Shown here piece by piece: positions 24,601 through 35,033 of a DNA stretch of 64,000 bases (position 1 is the stretch's first letter; every line of letters begins with the position of its first letter). The DNA lies in contig QANU01025256.1 of NCBI GenBank assembly GCA_003254905.1, positions 124,001-188,000 of the forward strand, written 5' to 3'. The position numbers were made by a program, and so were the translations under genes. The notes under the pieces were generated by a model. That model saw nothing but the letters and a program-made list of their open reading frames with translations, was not told the DNA's origin and made no database searches. The DNA is from Nissolia schottii. Taxonomy: Eukaryota > Streptophyta > Magnoliopsida > Fabales > Fabaceae.

Positions 24601-27600
24601 TTCTATCAACTATCGTTCCCTGTATATAGAGAATGTCAGTTTCTAAAGGGTACAGAATTAATAAAGTTATCAACTCCCTATTGAAGGAGGCCCCTTGCTG
24701 ACCTGATCAATGACTAGGACTGATAAATCCTTCATAATTTGAGCAAGCTCATTTACAGATTCTACAACCTATAAAACAAAGAATAACTTGTAAACTCATG
24801 AAGAACTCAGCATAAAGTTGACAGACGTCATTAAAAACATAGTGCACATCCAACTTTTGCTACCTGTTGAATTTCTTTTTCTCTTTCTACTGTGAATGCT
24901 TCACTTTTTTTCAGCTTAGCCATTTGATGCTCATTAAATATCTACATATACAGAATTTGATAGTATTAGCCAACAAATGAGACAAATGATCCAAGAGAGA
25001 AAAGGAAAAATAAATACCATATTATCCAAGTCATCATCATCTTCAAATCTTGATTTACTTCCATTCATGTTGATCTCAAGATCAACCCCATCTTGACCCT
25101 GCACCATCAGAAAATGATAATAATGAACTTCCAAACAGAATTTCCATAAGTTATAGTATAGCATGAGAATTGAGATATGCTCGACACGTAAGCTCAAAAT
25201 TCGTATGGCATAGTCTCCAAGTTCTGGATGCTCAAAAGAGTCCCACCAATCAGCTGGATGTTTGAGCTTAATAGCATTCTTAGCTACTATACTACCAAAA
25301 AACTTCCTTGAATTCTTGAAATCATCAAGTTGAAGATCAATCTTAGATATTTCATCATCATTTCCCACCATCCTATCCAAACTACTAAAGTCCATGTACG
25401 ACTTCACGATCATGCTTTGAAGTTAGGAGCAAATTGGTTTTGATGGTTGAGGTAGTAAGTTGCAGCATGCAAAGGGCAATGAAGTAGCTTGTCCCAACTT
25501 TCATCAATGAGATTCTATAAGAGGCATATAGCTTAAGAATGAAAAATTAAATTCATCAAATCAATTTATGAAAGCATAAATTACAGTAATCTATATATTG
25601 AATTAATTAAGCTTACCTTTTCTTAACACCTTTGAAGTTGCTTAGTATGCTCTCTTTAGCACAATCCAACTCCTCATAAATGAAGCCCATGGCCGCTTGC
25701 TCATTTGAATCAACCAAACATAGCACTTTAATTAGGGGTAATGCACCATTCAAGCAATTGAACACACTTCCAAAACCTACTATCCATAGCCACATTTTCA
25801 ACATTTTTTACATCTATTGTTCTTAAATTTTTGCTATCGGTCCATTCTTTTGATGTGAGCATTCTCCTCAATGCTCCCTTGTTTTCAACAAGACAATCAA
25901 GGTAGTCAAAGGCAAAAGACGCCCTTAAGGCGCCAGGGGTTTATAACGCCTTGAGGCAAGAAGCACCAAAAGGTGCACGCCTCACTAAAATAAGATCACG
26001 GTTATTAAACTATCGAGTTAACTCGTAAACTCTTACGAGTTTGCGATTCTACTACACAAAACGAGTTAACACATGTAAACTTTTTTTGGGTAAACTCATA
26101 CAAGTTTAAGTAAACTCTCGATTTTACTAGTGAGTTTACGAGTTTAAATCTACTTATGAGTTTACGAGTTTACCACTAAATGTACATATTTGGCCACTTT
26201 GTTAGATATTTAGCTGATTTTGTTTATGTTAGACAACATCTATTGAGTTTATTAAGCTAATTTTATGTATTTATCATAATTGAGTTATGTTTTATCAAAC
26301 TATGAAGTAATACGCGTACAGAATAAAGTATGTTAAGGAATATTTTATGAAATTTCTTTCATTTATTTTATTTTAAAATTAGCATTATTCAATGTCAATT
26401 ATAAATACAACATTTAATCATGTTTAGTTCCTAATTATATTACTTATAACATATACTTTTTACATATGTAAACTCGTAACTAAGGTTTCACGAGTTTACT
26501 TAAACTCTAGAGTTTGACAACGTTGAATAAGATGGTTTAAAATATTAAATTATGTAACTAGTATACATAAATTCATCATATAAATAAAACACTAAAATCG
26601 TTAGTAAAGAGTTATAATAAGGTAATAATATGTTACAAAGATTAGAGTTCATAACTAAAATACATCTATGGCAGGATAGACGTCGCTAAAATATTAAAAC
26701 TTTTTTAAGTTCATCAGACAATAAGAAAAATCAACTCTAGAATGCATCCTTGTTTTTCTAGAAGTAGTGAAAGTCTTGAAGTAGTGGTGGACTGTGAACC
26801 CTTGTTTTTCTTTAAGCGGTGCACAATTGTCTTCAATTGGTAGTGTGAACCCTTTCTCTTGCTGCTTGAAGCGGTGGTAGGGTTTCTATTTAAGTTCCGA
26901 AGTGGTGATTCATAGTGCTAAATACTACTAATTTGATACAATATTTCTAACTAAATCTAATATTTTAATGGGCTGAGTGGAATATTTAGTGAACTGATTG
27001 GTAGCTGGGGTCCTTTAAGCTAAACTAAATGGTTTTTCCTTGTGAAAAATTAAATTACAATTTCTTTCAACTAAAAATATTGTTTTCTTAATTCTTAAAA
27101 TATAAGCAAATCCTCTTCATAAAAGAGGTGCTCAGTCGAGTGCGTTTTAGCCAGCCGAGAAGCGCTTCTAAGGCGCACTAAGCACTCGCCTTGATGTAAG
27201 AGGTTCCACCTCAGCATGCTAAAGGCGAGAAGGCTTCTAATGCCTCGCCTCAATTCCCTAGGCGCGCCTTTTCTTGCCTTTGACTAGGCTGAACATGGTT
27301 TATGACAGAAACTTTCTGATCCATGTAGTCGATCCTACCACGTGACACGACCTAGTTTGTTTGTTGTTTGTGTCATTTGCACCGAAACATGTGTGTCAAT
27401 ATTTGTCATTTGTTTGTTTTAATGTGGTTCTTTTCTTCATAGGTTATTATAAACCATCAAGCTCTTCCTTGCCTTCTGAATCTGTTGACTAATAATTATA
27501 AAAAAAGCATCAAGAAGGAAGCTTGTTGGACCATATCAAACATCACAGCTGGGAATAAACAGCAGATTCAGGTATAGTTACATGTTTTCTTCTCTTTATT

Positions 27601-28297
27601 TTGTTGTACTTGTGTGTTCTCTGGTAATTAAAATTAATAATATTCTTTTCTAATTCTGATTTCAATAATTTTTCTCTCCAATTAACAGGCAGTAATTGAG
27701 TCTAATATAATGGGTCCTTTGGTGAACCTGCTTCAAAATGCTGAGTTTGATATCAAGAAAGAGGCTGCTTGGGCTATATCAAATGCCACGTCCGGTGGAT
27801 CTCATGAACAAATCAAGTATGAAGAGTAGCATGTGTCTGTAATGTTCACCTGGAGGTCATTATGGTGTTATAATTTTTTGTTTTTGGTAGCAAGTTATGA
27901 ATTATTTTCCGTGGTTGACAGGTATCTGGTAAATCAAGGGTGTATTAAGCCCTTGTGCGATCTCCTTATCTGTCCTGATCCTAGGATTGTGACAGTTTGC
28001 CTGGAAGGACTTGAAAACATCTTGAAGTTAGGGGAAACTGATAAAAATATAGGTAATACTGGTGATGTGAATATATATGCCCAAATGATTGATGACGCGG
28101 AGGGTTTGGAGAAAATTGAAAACCTCCAGAGTCATGACAACACAGAGATTTATGAAAAGGCTGTGAAGATTCTTGAAACATACTGGTTGGAGGAAGAAGA
28201 TGAGACGATACCTCCTGGGGATGCTTCTCAATCAGTGTTCAACTTTGGTAGCTCTGATGGTCCTGGTGTGCCTTCTGGCGGATTCAACTTTAATTAG
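15667..28297 (+). CDS. IMPA: Importin subunit alpha (karyopherin alpha, IMPA-1/2 type)
   Basis: Exons 15667-15882, 16206-16302, 16399-16490, 19883-20014, 20452-20637, 21339-21502, 21599-21677, 27443-27571, 27689-27816 and 27922-28297 join in frame (1599 nt, 532 aa, the usual family length). Residues 1-72 form the importin-beta-binding domain ([20 protein letters not shown], then the basic KKRREGL autoinhibitory segment). About residues 73-500 are armadillo repeats with the NLS-binding Trp/Asn pairs ([66 protein letters not shown]). The C-terminus has the conserved [27 protein letters not shown] and FNF ending. It carries NLS cargo with importin beta through the nuclear pore. All introns are GT-AG. 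Introns 3 (3.4 kb) and 7 (5.8 kb) are swollen by transposons, yet the coding sequence is undamaged. Confidence 0.96.
16740..19612 (+). mobile_element. RTE-type non-LTR retrotransposon (LINE) in importin-alpha intron 3
   Basis: Endonuclease blocks appear at about 17,010-17,700 ([14 protein letters not shown]... [43 protein letters not shown]). RT blocks are at 18,397-18,849 ([65 protein letters not shown]). After the RT come [26 protein letters not shown] and [10 protein letters not shown]. The 3' end is the RTE-type GGGACAAAGGCTTAGTTGTTGTTG. Frameshifts and stops are frequent, so it is inactive. It lies in the sense direction of the host intron. Confidence 0.88.
21980..22241 (-). mobile_element. 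Copia-type LTR with adjoining polypurine tract in importin-alpha intron 7
   Basis: 21980-22227 starts TGTTAAG and ends CTTAACA (a 7-bp inverted terminus with TG..CA ends). Read on the minus strand, it is preceded by AGCTTGAGGGGGAG (22228-22241), a polypurine tract typical of copia elements, so this is the 3' LTR of a minus-strand element. The minus-strand LTR contains a CCTATAAATAGGA box (about 22,119), a good TATA region. Internal sequence beyond the tract (to about 22,500) is not recognisable, and no second LTR was found. Confidence 0.7.
22533..23140 (-). mobile_element. hAT transposase C-terminal part (left of the inserted syntaxin segment)
   Basis: On the minus strand the sequence reads [17 protein letters not shown] near 23,080-23,140 (the hAT dimerisation core), then [26 protein letters not shown] and DEWIVE (22,800-22,970). 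It continues as a very acidic tail ([23 protein letters not shown]) to a stop at 22533. Order and motifs match the C-terminus of plant hAT/DUF659-type transposases. An intron or frame break lies between the blocks. The rest of the transposase resumes at 25189. Confidence 0.8.
23112..23140. repeat. 29-bp direct repeat, left copy, bordering the inserted segment
   Basis: The 29 bases beginning TAAGCTCAAAATTC and ending GGCATAGTCTC are repeated exactly at 25189-25217. They belong to the hAT transposase reading frame (DYAIRILSL) and flank the 2.05 kb syntaxin-derived segment on both sides. Confidence 0.9.
23142..25193 (-). pseudogene. Recent copy of SYP4-type syntaxin exons 4-8 plus 3' flank
   Basis: This 2.05 kb block is nearly identical to 33883-35936, in the same orientation. 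Only a handful of single-base differences and small indels in homopolymer or GA runs were seen, with one 2-base indel near 25,161. It carries syntaxin exons 8 (24292-24399) to 4 (25018-25098) with their introns, plus about 1.15 kb of the parent's downstream DNA. Exons 1-3 and the promoter are absent, so it cannot encode a complete SNARE. It lies in antisense orientation within importin-alpha intron 7, so importin pre-mRNA contains sequence complementary to syntaxin mRNA. The complete gene at 35034-38643 is the obvious donor. Confidence 0.93.
25189..25217. repeat. 29-bp direct repeat, right copy
   Basis: Exact copy of 23112-23140. The inserted segment ends CGTAAGC, and this repeat begins TAAGC, so the junction has 4-5 bases of microhomology. 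Confidence 0.9.
25189..25895 (-). mobile_element. hAT transposase central part (right of the inserted syntaxin segment)
   Basis: On the minus strand: [14 protein letters not shown] and WTDSKNL (25,830-25,895), then [39 protein letters not shown] (25,620-25,770; compare the family block PL.KVLR.VD...MGFIYE..D.AKE.I), then [24 protein letters not shown] (25,190-25,265). Frame breaks are present. The N-terminal zinc-finger half is missing: the hAT sequence stops where another TIR element begins (25903). Confidence 0.8.
25903..27286. mobile_element. TIR element of about 1.4 kb with TAGTCAAAGGC ends
   Basis: The left end TAGTCAAAGGCAAAAGACGC and the complement of the right end, TAGTCAAAGGCAAGAAAAGG, are inverted repeats. 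Both subterminal regions are rich in AAGGCG/CGCCTT motifs in both directions (25,920-25,980 and 27,140-27,265), typical of a non-autonomous DNA transposon. There is no coding capacity. No convincing target duplication was found, so exact limits and superfamily are uncertain (hAT-like suspected). Confidence 0.6.
25997..26525. mobile_element. hAT MITE nested in the TIR element, 8-bp target duplication
   Basis: Ends CACGGTTATTAAACTATCGAGTT and the complement of AACTCTAGAGTTTGACAACGTTG form imperfect TIRs beginning CA. They are flanked by a perfect 8-bp direct repeat AATAAGAT (25989-25996 and 26526-26533). The interior is AT-rich with many GAGTTTACGAGTTTA-type subterminal motifs in both orientations. 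The size is 529 bp and there is no ORF. The 8-bp duplication and CA ends fit hAT. Confidence 0.78.
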
Positions 28298-28337
28298 AAG
28301 ACATTCATGGTTTCTTGGGGTAACATATTATACTCGT

Positions 28338-28519
28338 TTTTCATTGTTCTGTTTTGTATGTGAATTCTTGTAACCAGTAGAATTGAGTTTTGGCAATTTG
28401 CATGTTTGCATTTTCTTCAATTGTTTGTCGTCGTTCTGTTTTGTCAGTGAATTCTTGAACGAAACAAGTAGAATTGAGTTTTGGCAATTTGCATGTTGTC
28501 TGCATTTTCTTCAATTGTA
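28338..28519. repeat. 91-bp tandem duplication in the importin-alpha 3' UTR
   Basis: The segment with GAGTTTTGGCAATTTGCATG at 28385 recurs at 28476, flanked by matching GTTCTGTTTTGT and GCATTTTCTTCAATTGT. The two copies lie 40-220 bases after the stop codon, so probably in the 3' UTR. Confidence 0.75.
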
Positions 28520-30789
28520 TAGGCATTATTTGAAATTTTGTTAACTGCAGGAGTTTTGGCTGGTCTCTGTCTTCCGGTACTGCAGGACAACAATTGGGGT
28601 TAAATCAATGTCGTCAGTGTTCGCATCCTATAAGGTCCAGCCTTGGTAAATAGAGGGTTGCTGGACTTTTTTTTTTTTTTTGGGTGCAATGGCGTGTTTT
28701 TACATATCTCATGGTGACAGATGAGTCTTGGCATGATTTTTTTTGCCACTTTTGTGAATACTTGAATTATTCTGCCAAGTGATCATTCCAGAGTTTAATG
28801 TTCAGTCTCGTGGTTTTTCCTTTGTAATATGCCAAATGCTCTGTCTGTCGTTCATTTTAGTTACAAGGAACGTTGAAGTCTTTGTTTCATCTCTTCCCCT
28901 GAAAGCTTGTTTGATGATGAAGTATTGATGTTTGCCCTGAATTCAATTGTTCATTATGTTATCTAGTCCCTGGTTCGTTTTGTGGTTAGTGTGTTAATAG
29001 TCTGGTTTGGGTAGCAGAGGAAAACAGTGTACTGCACCTATTGTGTATTCTCAAACATTATACATAGTTGCTCTCGGGCATTTCCTTCTATTTGCTGGAT
29101 CCCTATCATTTTTGCACTGGCTTGTTGATTTACGTTTGCCTTGAGCCTCATGATGGCCGTGTAAGCATTTCCATTGACACTCGCAAGCTCAATGAGTTCA
29201 ACTGGTTCAATTTGAGTATTCCATGATGGCTATAAATCACACACAAGTCCATCAAAGTATCTACTGTTGGATGCGCTGACACCATGTACCCATACCGCGA
29301 GAATTTAATGACAATAGCAACCCATGAAAACACGATCAAATAGAGCCCACGCCCTACCAATAGAAGTAATACTCTGTTCATTAGATATGAAATGATTATC
29401 GCAAAGTAGAGAATAGACCAACCAATAAAGTCAGGATAGGAAAACCATAAAAATCAGCTATCAGTAGAGCAAGGATGGAAGCCACATTGTAATTAATATA
29501 CCTTAACCTTCCTTACAGATGTTGTGCGGCGCCCCCGTTTGCCCACATGTAGTAAGTAGGGTTAATATTTTAACAAAACCTTATTAGTACTAAATTAAAA
29601 GATGTCATATTTGAGTTAAATGTATTAAGCACTAAATTAAAAGAGGTCAATGTAATTATGCCAAGATATGTTTAGTCTTTATCAATATGGGTTATTTTAG
29701 TTTATCTTCCTCTAAAACATTGTTAAATTTTGGTATCTTTTTTGGGTCTTTGATGTTTTAGCTAAGGTGCTGTTTAAAATGCTCCTTCTATGTTCTGGTG
29801 CTTCATGCACCTCGTTAAAGAGTGGGTCTATTGTGGTCCATAAGGTTACTAATGTCATTACGATGGAACATCCACTCTTTCCGTTTGTACAACGTAAAGC
29901 CCTCCAAGGAGCAATAGTGACATTGGCTCCACTAACCATCCCGTCGTCGCGTTCTCCTTTCACCACTGCAACCCCTTCCCACCACTGTTGACTCCCTTCT
30001 CCCTACATCTTGTTGCCTCTCTTCCTTACCATGCATCAGTATGACCAGATCTAATTTGATGCTTCCTTTTCAAGCCTTCAACAACCAGATCTAAGCGTTC
30101 ATCGCATCGACAGTGCCTCCTGTCGTGTTTTTATCGTCGTGGAGAAAAGGGATAAGGTCGCAACTATAGATCTGGGCAGGATGCTGCTACTATTGCCATC
30201 GCACCTTCGTATCGCCGTTTCGTCTTCGAAACCTCACTACCATCTTCGAGTTCCCTCTGTTTAGATTTGATTTCATCTTAGATTTGTTGTGATCTCTGAA
30301 CATTAGATTTTCAAGCGATCTCAATCCTCAATTTTGTAGGTAACTCAACACTCTACAGTAAATGCTTTTTATTTTAGAAATATACATGTTGGGTTTTCTC
30401 ATTTTTTTTTAAATCTAATTTATTTGCGTAAATAATCCCTTTCTCTACTGTCAAATCTATTTAATTCTTAATGAGTGTCTTTTTCCTCTCTGTAAATTGA
30501 CTTAAAGATGGCAACATGTAGTTTGTGGTATATAAATTGGGTTATGAGAGTCAAGCTAATAACACAAACTCCTTTGTTGACTTGGGAAAGAATGACAAGG
30601 AAGGGAAGGGAAGGGCTAAAGTTTAAGTCACGTGTGTTTGGAAGTGATTTATTAAGAGGGAGTGGAATGGCTAAGGAAGGACACCTTGTCCCTCCCTTGT
30701 CATCCAAAGCCTTCATTTTTGGACCCTCCAAATATGAAAGGTATAGAGAGTAGAGAGAGAATATGTAATTAGGATTAAGATATATCTCA
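28520..30789. other. Intergenic sequence without a recognised gene
   Basis: 28.5-29.1 kb is T-rich and may include the end of the importin transcript. The 29.1-29.4 kb minus-strand ORF (77 codons) and the 29.7-30.0 kb ORFs have no recognisable domain. 30.0-30.4 kb is a GC-richer segment (CGTCGT/CATCGC rich) that could be a remnant of another gene's 5' region or a transposon interior. No terminal repeats were found. Confidence 0.4.
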
Positions 30790-31370
30790 TGCATTCACTT
30801 AATTTCTTAGTACTCATGGCATTGTGCACAGATTATCATGTCCTTATACTCATCAACAGAATGGACATGCAAAAAGAAAACATCATCATCTTATTGAAAC
30901 AGGATTAGCACTTCTTGCCACTGCTTCCCTTCCCTTGCATTATTGGGATCATGCATTTTTAGTTGCTACCTATCTCATTAATAGGATGCCTTCCTTTAAC
31001 CTTAAGAGTAAATCTCCATTTGAATTACTACGTAAGCAGAAATCAGATTACTCTTTCCTCAAGGTATTTGGGTGTGCATGCTATCCACCTCTTAGGCCCT
31101 ATAATAGACATAGATTTGATTTTAAATCTGAACAATGCTTGTTTTTAGGCTATGCATCTAATCAAAAGGGATACAAGTGTTTATCCTGCTCTGGTCAAAT
31201 GTATATCTCTAGAGATGTTGTCTTTAATGAATCCTTGTTTCCTAATGCCTCTAAAATTTATGTATTGATAGTGACTCTTCCGTTGCTTAAATTGTCTATC
31301 CTCCTAGCATTCCCATATTATCATCTCCACCACAACACATTAATCGGCTTCCTGTCCTTGCAGTTTTAGA
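30790..31370 (+). mobile_element. Ty1/copia integrase fragment
   Basis: The frame reads HRLSCPYTHQQNGHAKRKHHHLIETGLALL, LPLHYWDHAFLVATYLINRMPS, SPFELLRKQKSDYSFLKVFGCACYPPLRPYN, QCLFLGYASNQKGYKCL and GQMYISRDVVFNES. This is the end of the copia integrase core and the region leading to the RT. It is open for about 180 codons but lacks the first two catalytic residues, the RT and LTRs. It ends against a minus-strand plant-mobile-domain relic. Confidence 0.9.
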
Positions 31371-31396
31371 GGTTTCCCATGTTACAGCCTCTACTA

Positions 31397-31993
31397 CTAG
31401 CCATAGTGCAGATCAGGTTCTGAAAGATTGTCATAGTCTAGGGCAATGTCATCCCCATGCGTTGGAAGGCCAAGAAGGGTTTCCACGTCCATCAAGGTAG
31501 GAGACATGATTTCAAAGGGGAACACGAAAGCATTGATGCCTGGGTTCCAAAAAATCAATAAAGTAAAGACCAGATTCAAATTCTTGGGTTGATCCTTGAG
31601 GCAGATAGCAAGCATATCCCTAATTTGCCAATTTTTCCAATCTCAACCAAGAAGGGGATGAAGTTGTTGGTGCCATTCGATGTACTTTGGACTCGATTTT
31701 GGTCAAGTTAGTTCAAGGGAAAATTGGAGGATGGAGAAGTGGCTCTCGATGATCAAAGGCCTCTGACTAACATCTAAGAACAAGTCTTGAATGATATTGG
31801 TGCCCTCAACATCATCTTTAGCCACAGGGCCAAGGACGTATTTCTTGGTGGAGAGCTCATAAGGGATGCGTGGAGACATGATCAAGAGGGAAAAGGCAAT
31901 GGAAAACGAAGAAAATGGGAATGAAGAACAACAGAGAAAGCCTGGGTCAATTATTGTGATCGCACGGGAAAAAAAAGAAGTTTTGAATAGCAA
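31397..31993 (-). pseudogene. Plant mobile domain (PMD, aminotransferase-like) gene fragment
   Basis: Two minus-strand frames (31993-31703 and 31615-31397), with a break between them, read MSPRIPYELSTKKYVLGPVAKDD and QPKNLNLVFTLLIFWNPGINAFVFPFEIMSPTLMDVETLLGLPTHGDD. The second matches the PMD signature (FW...T.TFVFP.GE.T.TL.DV..L.GLP). PMD proteins (MAIN/MAIL type) act in gene silencing and are also carried by plant transposons. This copy is short and broken, and it abuts a copia fragment, so a transposon-borne relic is most likely. Confidence 0.7.
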
Positions 31994-33882
31994 AAAGTGA
32001 AAAAGTGACTAAGGCAAATAGGAGAATGAGTATTTATGGTTTCTTTTTAGGCATAGGAACGACTAGTTTTATGGCCTAATGAGGGGTTTTCCCCTCATCA
32101 TTACGTTTAAACGGATGAATTTGGAGGGATAATGATGAATGCACAAAAATTGAGGAAACGGTTGTAACTGAGCCAATTTATCGCGGTAGAGATGAACAAT
32201 AACGATGAAATAACAGTTATATGATCTAGCCTCACTCTTTGGTCAGTTGATATAAGCGGAGCATATGTTGCCACCAAAATTTTAAATTTTGTAATATGCT
32301 TTAGCTGAAGGGATTAGGAGAAAGACGCTACGGTTAGACAAGAAAGGGTGACTCTCACCAGCTGAAGAGATATTAAGAGCCAAGGTATTTCACAGCTAGG
32401 GAACCATTGCAATGTGAGATTTTAGCCGAGATAAGAAGGAATTGAGAATATACAATTGTGCAGGAATGACTAAGGGACCGATTATTGTAAAGAATGGTTA
32501 TCAGCATGAGCGGTTTCATTGGGCTTAGTGGGATAGTTGGCGTTACATGGTGGAGCTGGAGCCTGGAGGTTACACCACGAAAAGTAGCATGGGTAGTTGG
32601 CAAGAGAACATGGTAGAGTTGGAAGTTTTGCACTGAAAATATCATATATCTACAAAATTAATTAGTTAATACAATTTTTTTTTATAAGTAATTAGTTAGT
32701 AAATAAATAAATAAAAAATAAATGGTGAAAAATCACCTACATCACCCAAAAAAAAAACATAACTTATAGCAACTTCTTATGACTCGTCCTACTATATCTT
32801 TATCCACTAGTTACGATACCATGCTGTCAAAGTTCTGTAAGAAACTTGGAGGGGGTGTTTTGTTTTTGTACGTCTAGCATTGTATATGTGTATGCTGGCC
32901 TTCGAAGCCACGATCTAGTCATGGTCACACGTCTTTCCAACGCAAGATCCAGGATAAATAGATACCTAACCAAAAGATGGTCATAGCACACACGTATCCT
33001 AGTGCAACTTTGAGGAGGTTACAATAAAGTAACTGTTGAGATTCAAGTGTGAGAGATTTAAGTGTGAGTTTTTAACAAGTGCTCATGTTAGTTGCTGATA
33101 AACTAACTAAATGGTATACAAATAGGAAGACTCATAGACTCATTGATTTAAGGTTTTAGATCAAAATGTGGCATCTGACCCGCTTATGTGATTTCTTACT
33201 TAACCCATCAGTATTGATCTCCCTGATTTTGGGCTCTCCTTCCCTAACAATAACCACTTACTCTGACTGTTATACTCATACATAAAGGTGAATGTCTTAA
33301 TTAGTCTCTGAACTTTATACCAATGTTCACATTAGTCCCTCAAAAAAGTGTCAACGTGGTCCCTAAACATTTCATATGTTGCTCCCATTAGTCCCTCTGT
33401 CTATTAGCACCGTGATGGAGGGTGATGTGGTCGTTAACTCTATCATCTTCTCTCTCCTCAATCATAGTCACCGAGGGAATATGTCCAAATTGATCCCTGA
33501 ACATTACACTGGAGCAAAATTAGTCCATCAACAAAAAAAAAAAAAAAACTTTGCGATCCCTGAACTTTTCAAACGTTACTCTAATTAGTCCTCTTGTCCA
33601 TTAGCACTCTAAAATAAATGCTACTCTTAAGACTGCTAACTCAATTTCTACAATGCTCCCCTAATTTTTACAATACTACCCTAATTAGTCCTCTCGTCCA
33701 TTTGCACTCTTAAGACTGCTAACTCAATGTTCTGAACGGATGATATTTAATTTTGAAAGTTTCTATTGTTGGGTTAAGTACATGTTTGAGCACAAATAAC
33801 GGAGACAGAGTTATTGTTCCCTTACGTTCAATTGAGAGCAAGTCTCAGTTGGACCTAGACTCAAAGCAAATCCTAGCATAGA
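31994..33882. other. Intergenic, repeat-like sequence without a gene
   Basis: 33,295-33,700 repeats the theme TTAGTCCCT..GAAC / AATTAGTCCTCTCGTCCATT several times, a common degenerate plant repeat. A poly(A) run is at 33,533-33,548. 33,840-33,980 has short AGTC..GGAGCAAGTC periodicity and leads into the segment copied to 23142. No coding sequence was seen. Confidence 0.4.
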
Positions 33883-35033
33883 AAGTCCAAGAGCAAAGTC
33901 TTAGCATATAAAGTCTAGGAGCAAGTCCTGGCAGAGTGAGTTTAGGAGCAAGTCCTAGTCCAATAAGTTTGAGGGCAAGTTCGATGAGCATTTATTGTTA
34001 TTAGTTATCATATTACTTATTTGCTTCAGTGAGTATTTATTGCTATCAATTATCTGCAAGAGTGGTTTCTCGTGTGTGTGGGGTCACATTCATCTTGGAT
34101 CATGACAGTCACCATAGCAATGAACATTGCATGTAAGATTTTTTTTTTGTTAAGGGATAGATTTAAGCATCGATATAATGTTCATGGACCAATTTAAACA
34201 TTCACCCCTTAATATAGAAGAGAGAGAAGATGACAATTAATAGCCTCATCACCCTCCGTCACAATGTTAATGGACAGAGACTACTAACCAGGACAACATG
34301 TAAAATGTTCAAGGATCAATTAGAGTATTCTCTTGTTATTTATTTATTAGTCGACTACATACGGCTGAGTTCACATGGAAATCCTTTTTAACTGTTTGTT
34401 CATCATATTCTCCCATGTCATCGTCGTACATCACCTTCCCAAAGTTTACTTGAAAAAACTGCATTCACGTCAATGTAAGACCAAATGTAAATGATGGTGA
34501 TAATGCACCCATCACAAGCATTTCTAAATAGGCGAACCTCACAGAAAACCCATTGATTTTATTGCTTGAAATTTTTTTACAAACAAGAATTCTCACCTCC
34601 CTTTAGTGCAAGATCCATGGGGGGAACAATGACATTATATATATATATTTGCCGACGAAAATTAAAGCATAGAAAAACAAAAGCATGAAAAGGAACTCAG
34701 CACCCGGTTCCGGATGCAAATAATGGTTCAGATAGATATTCATACAACTGCTCTATATTTTTTTCCGACGATATATATCCTTTCCTACTGTACCACACCA
34801 ATCTCTAACACGCCTCCACCATACCTCCCTCAATGGCTAAAAGCTCTGCAAAAGAATTTAGTCTCTTCATCCAGTACATATGCCTTAGGTACTCCAAAAC
34901 TCCTTAGTCCTCTCTAAGACAAGCTGCATTTACTATATCCGAGCAGGCAATAGGTAGCATCGGTCAAAAGGTGACACCCATGAAAGGTGACCAAAACATA
35001 TTTTTAGAAAAAAATAGTGAGTATCTTCAAGGA

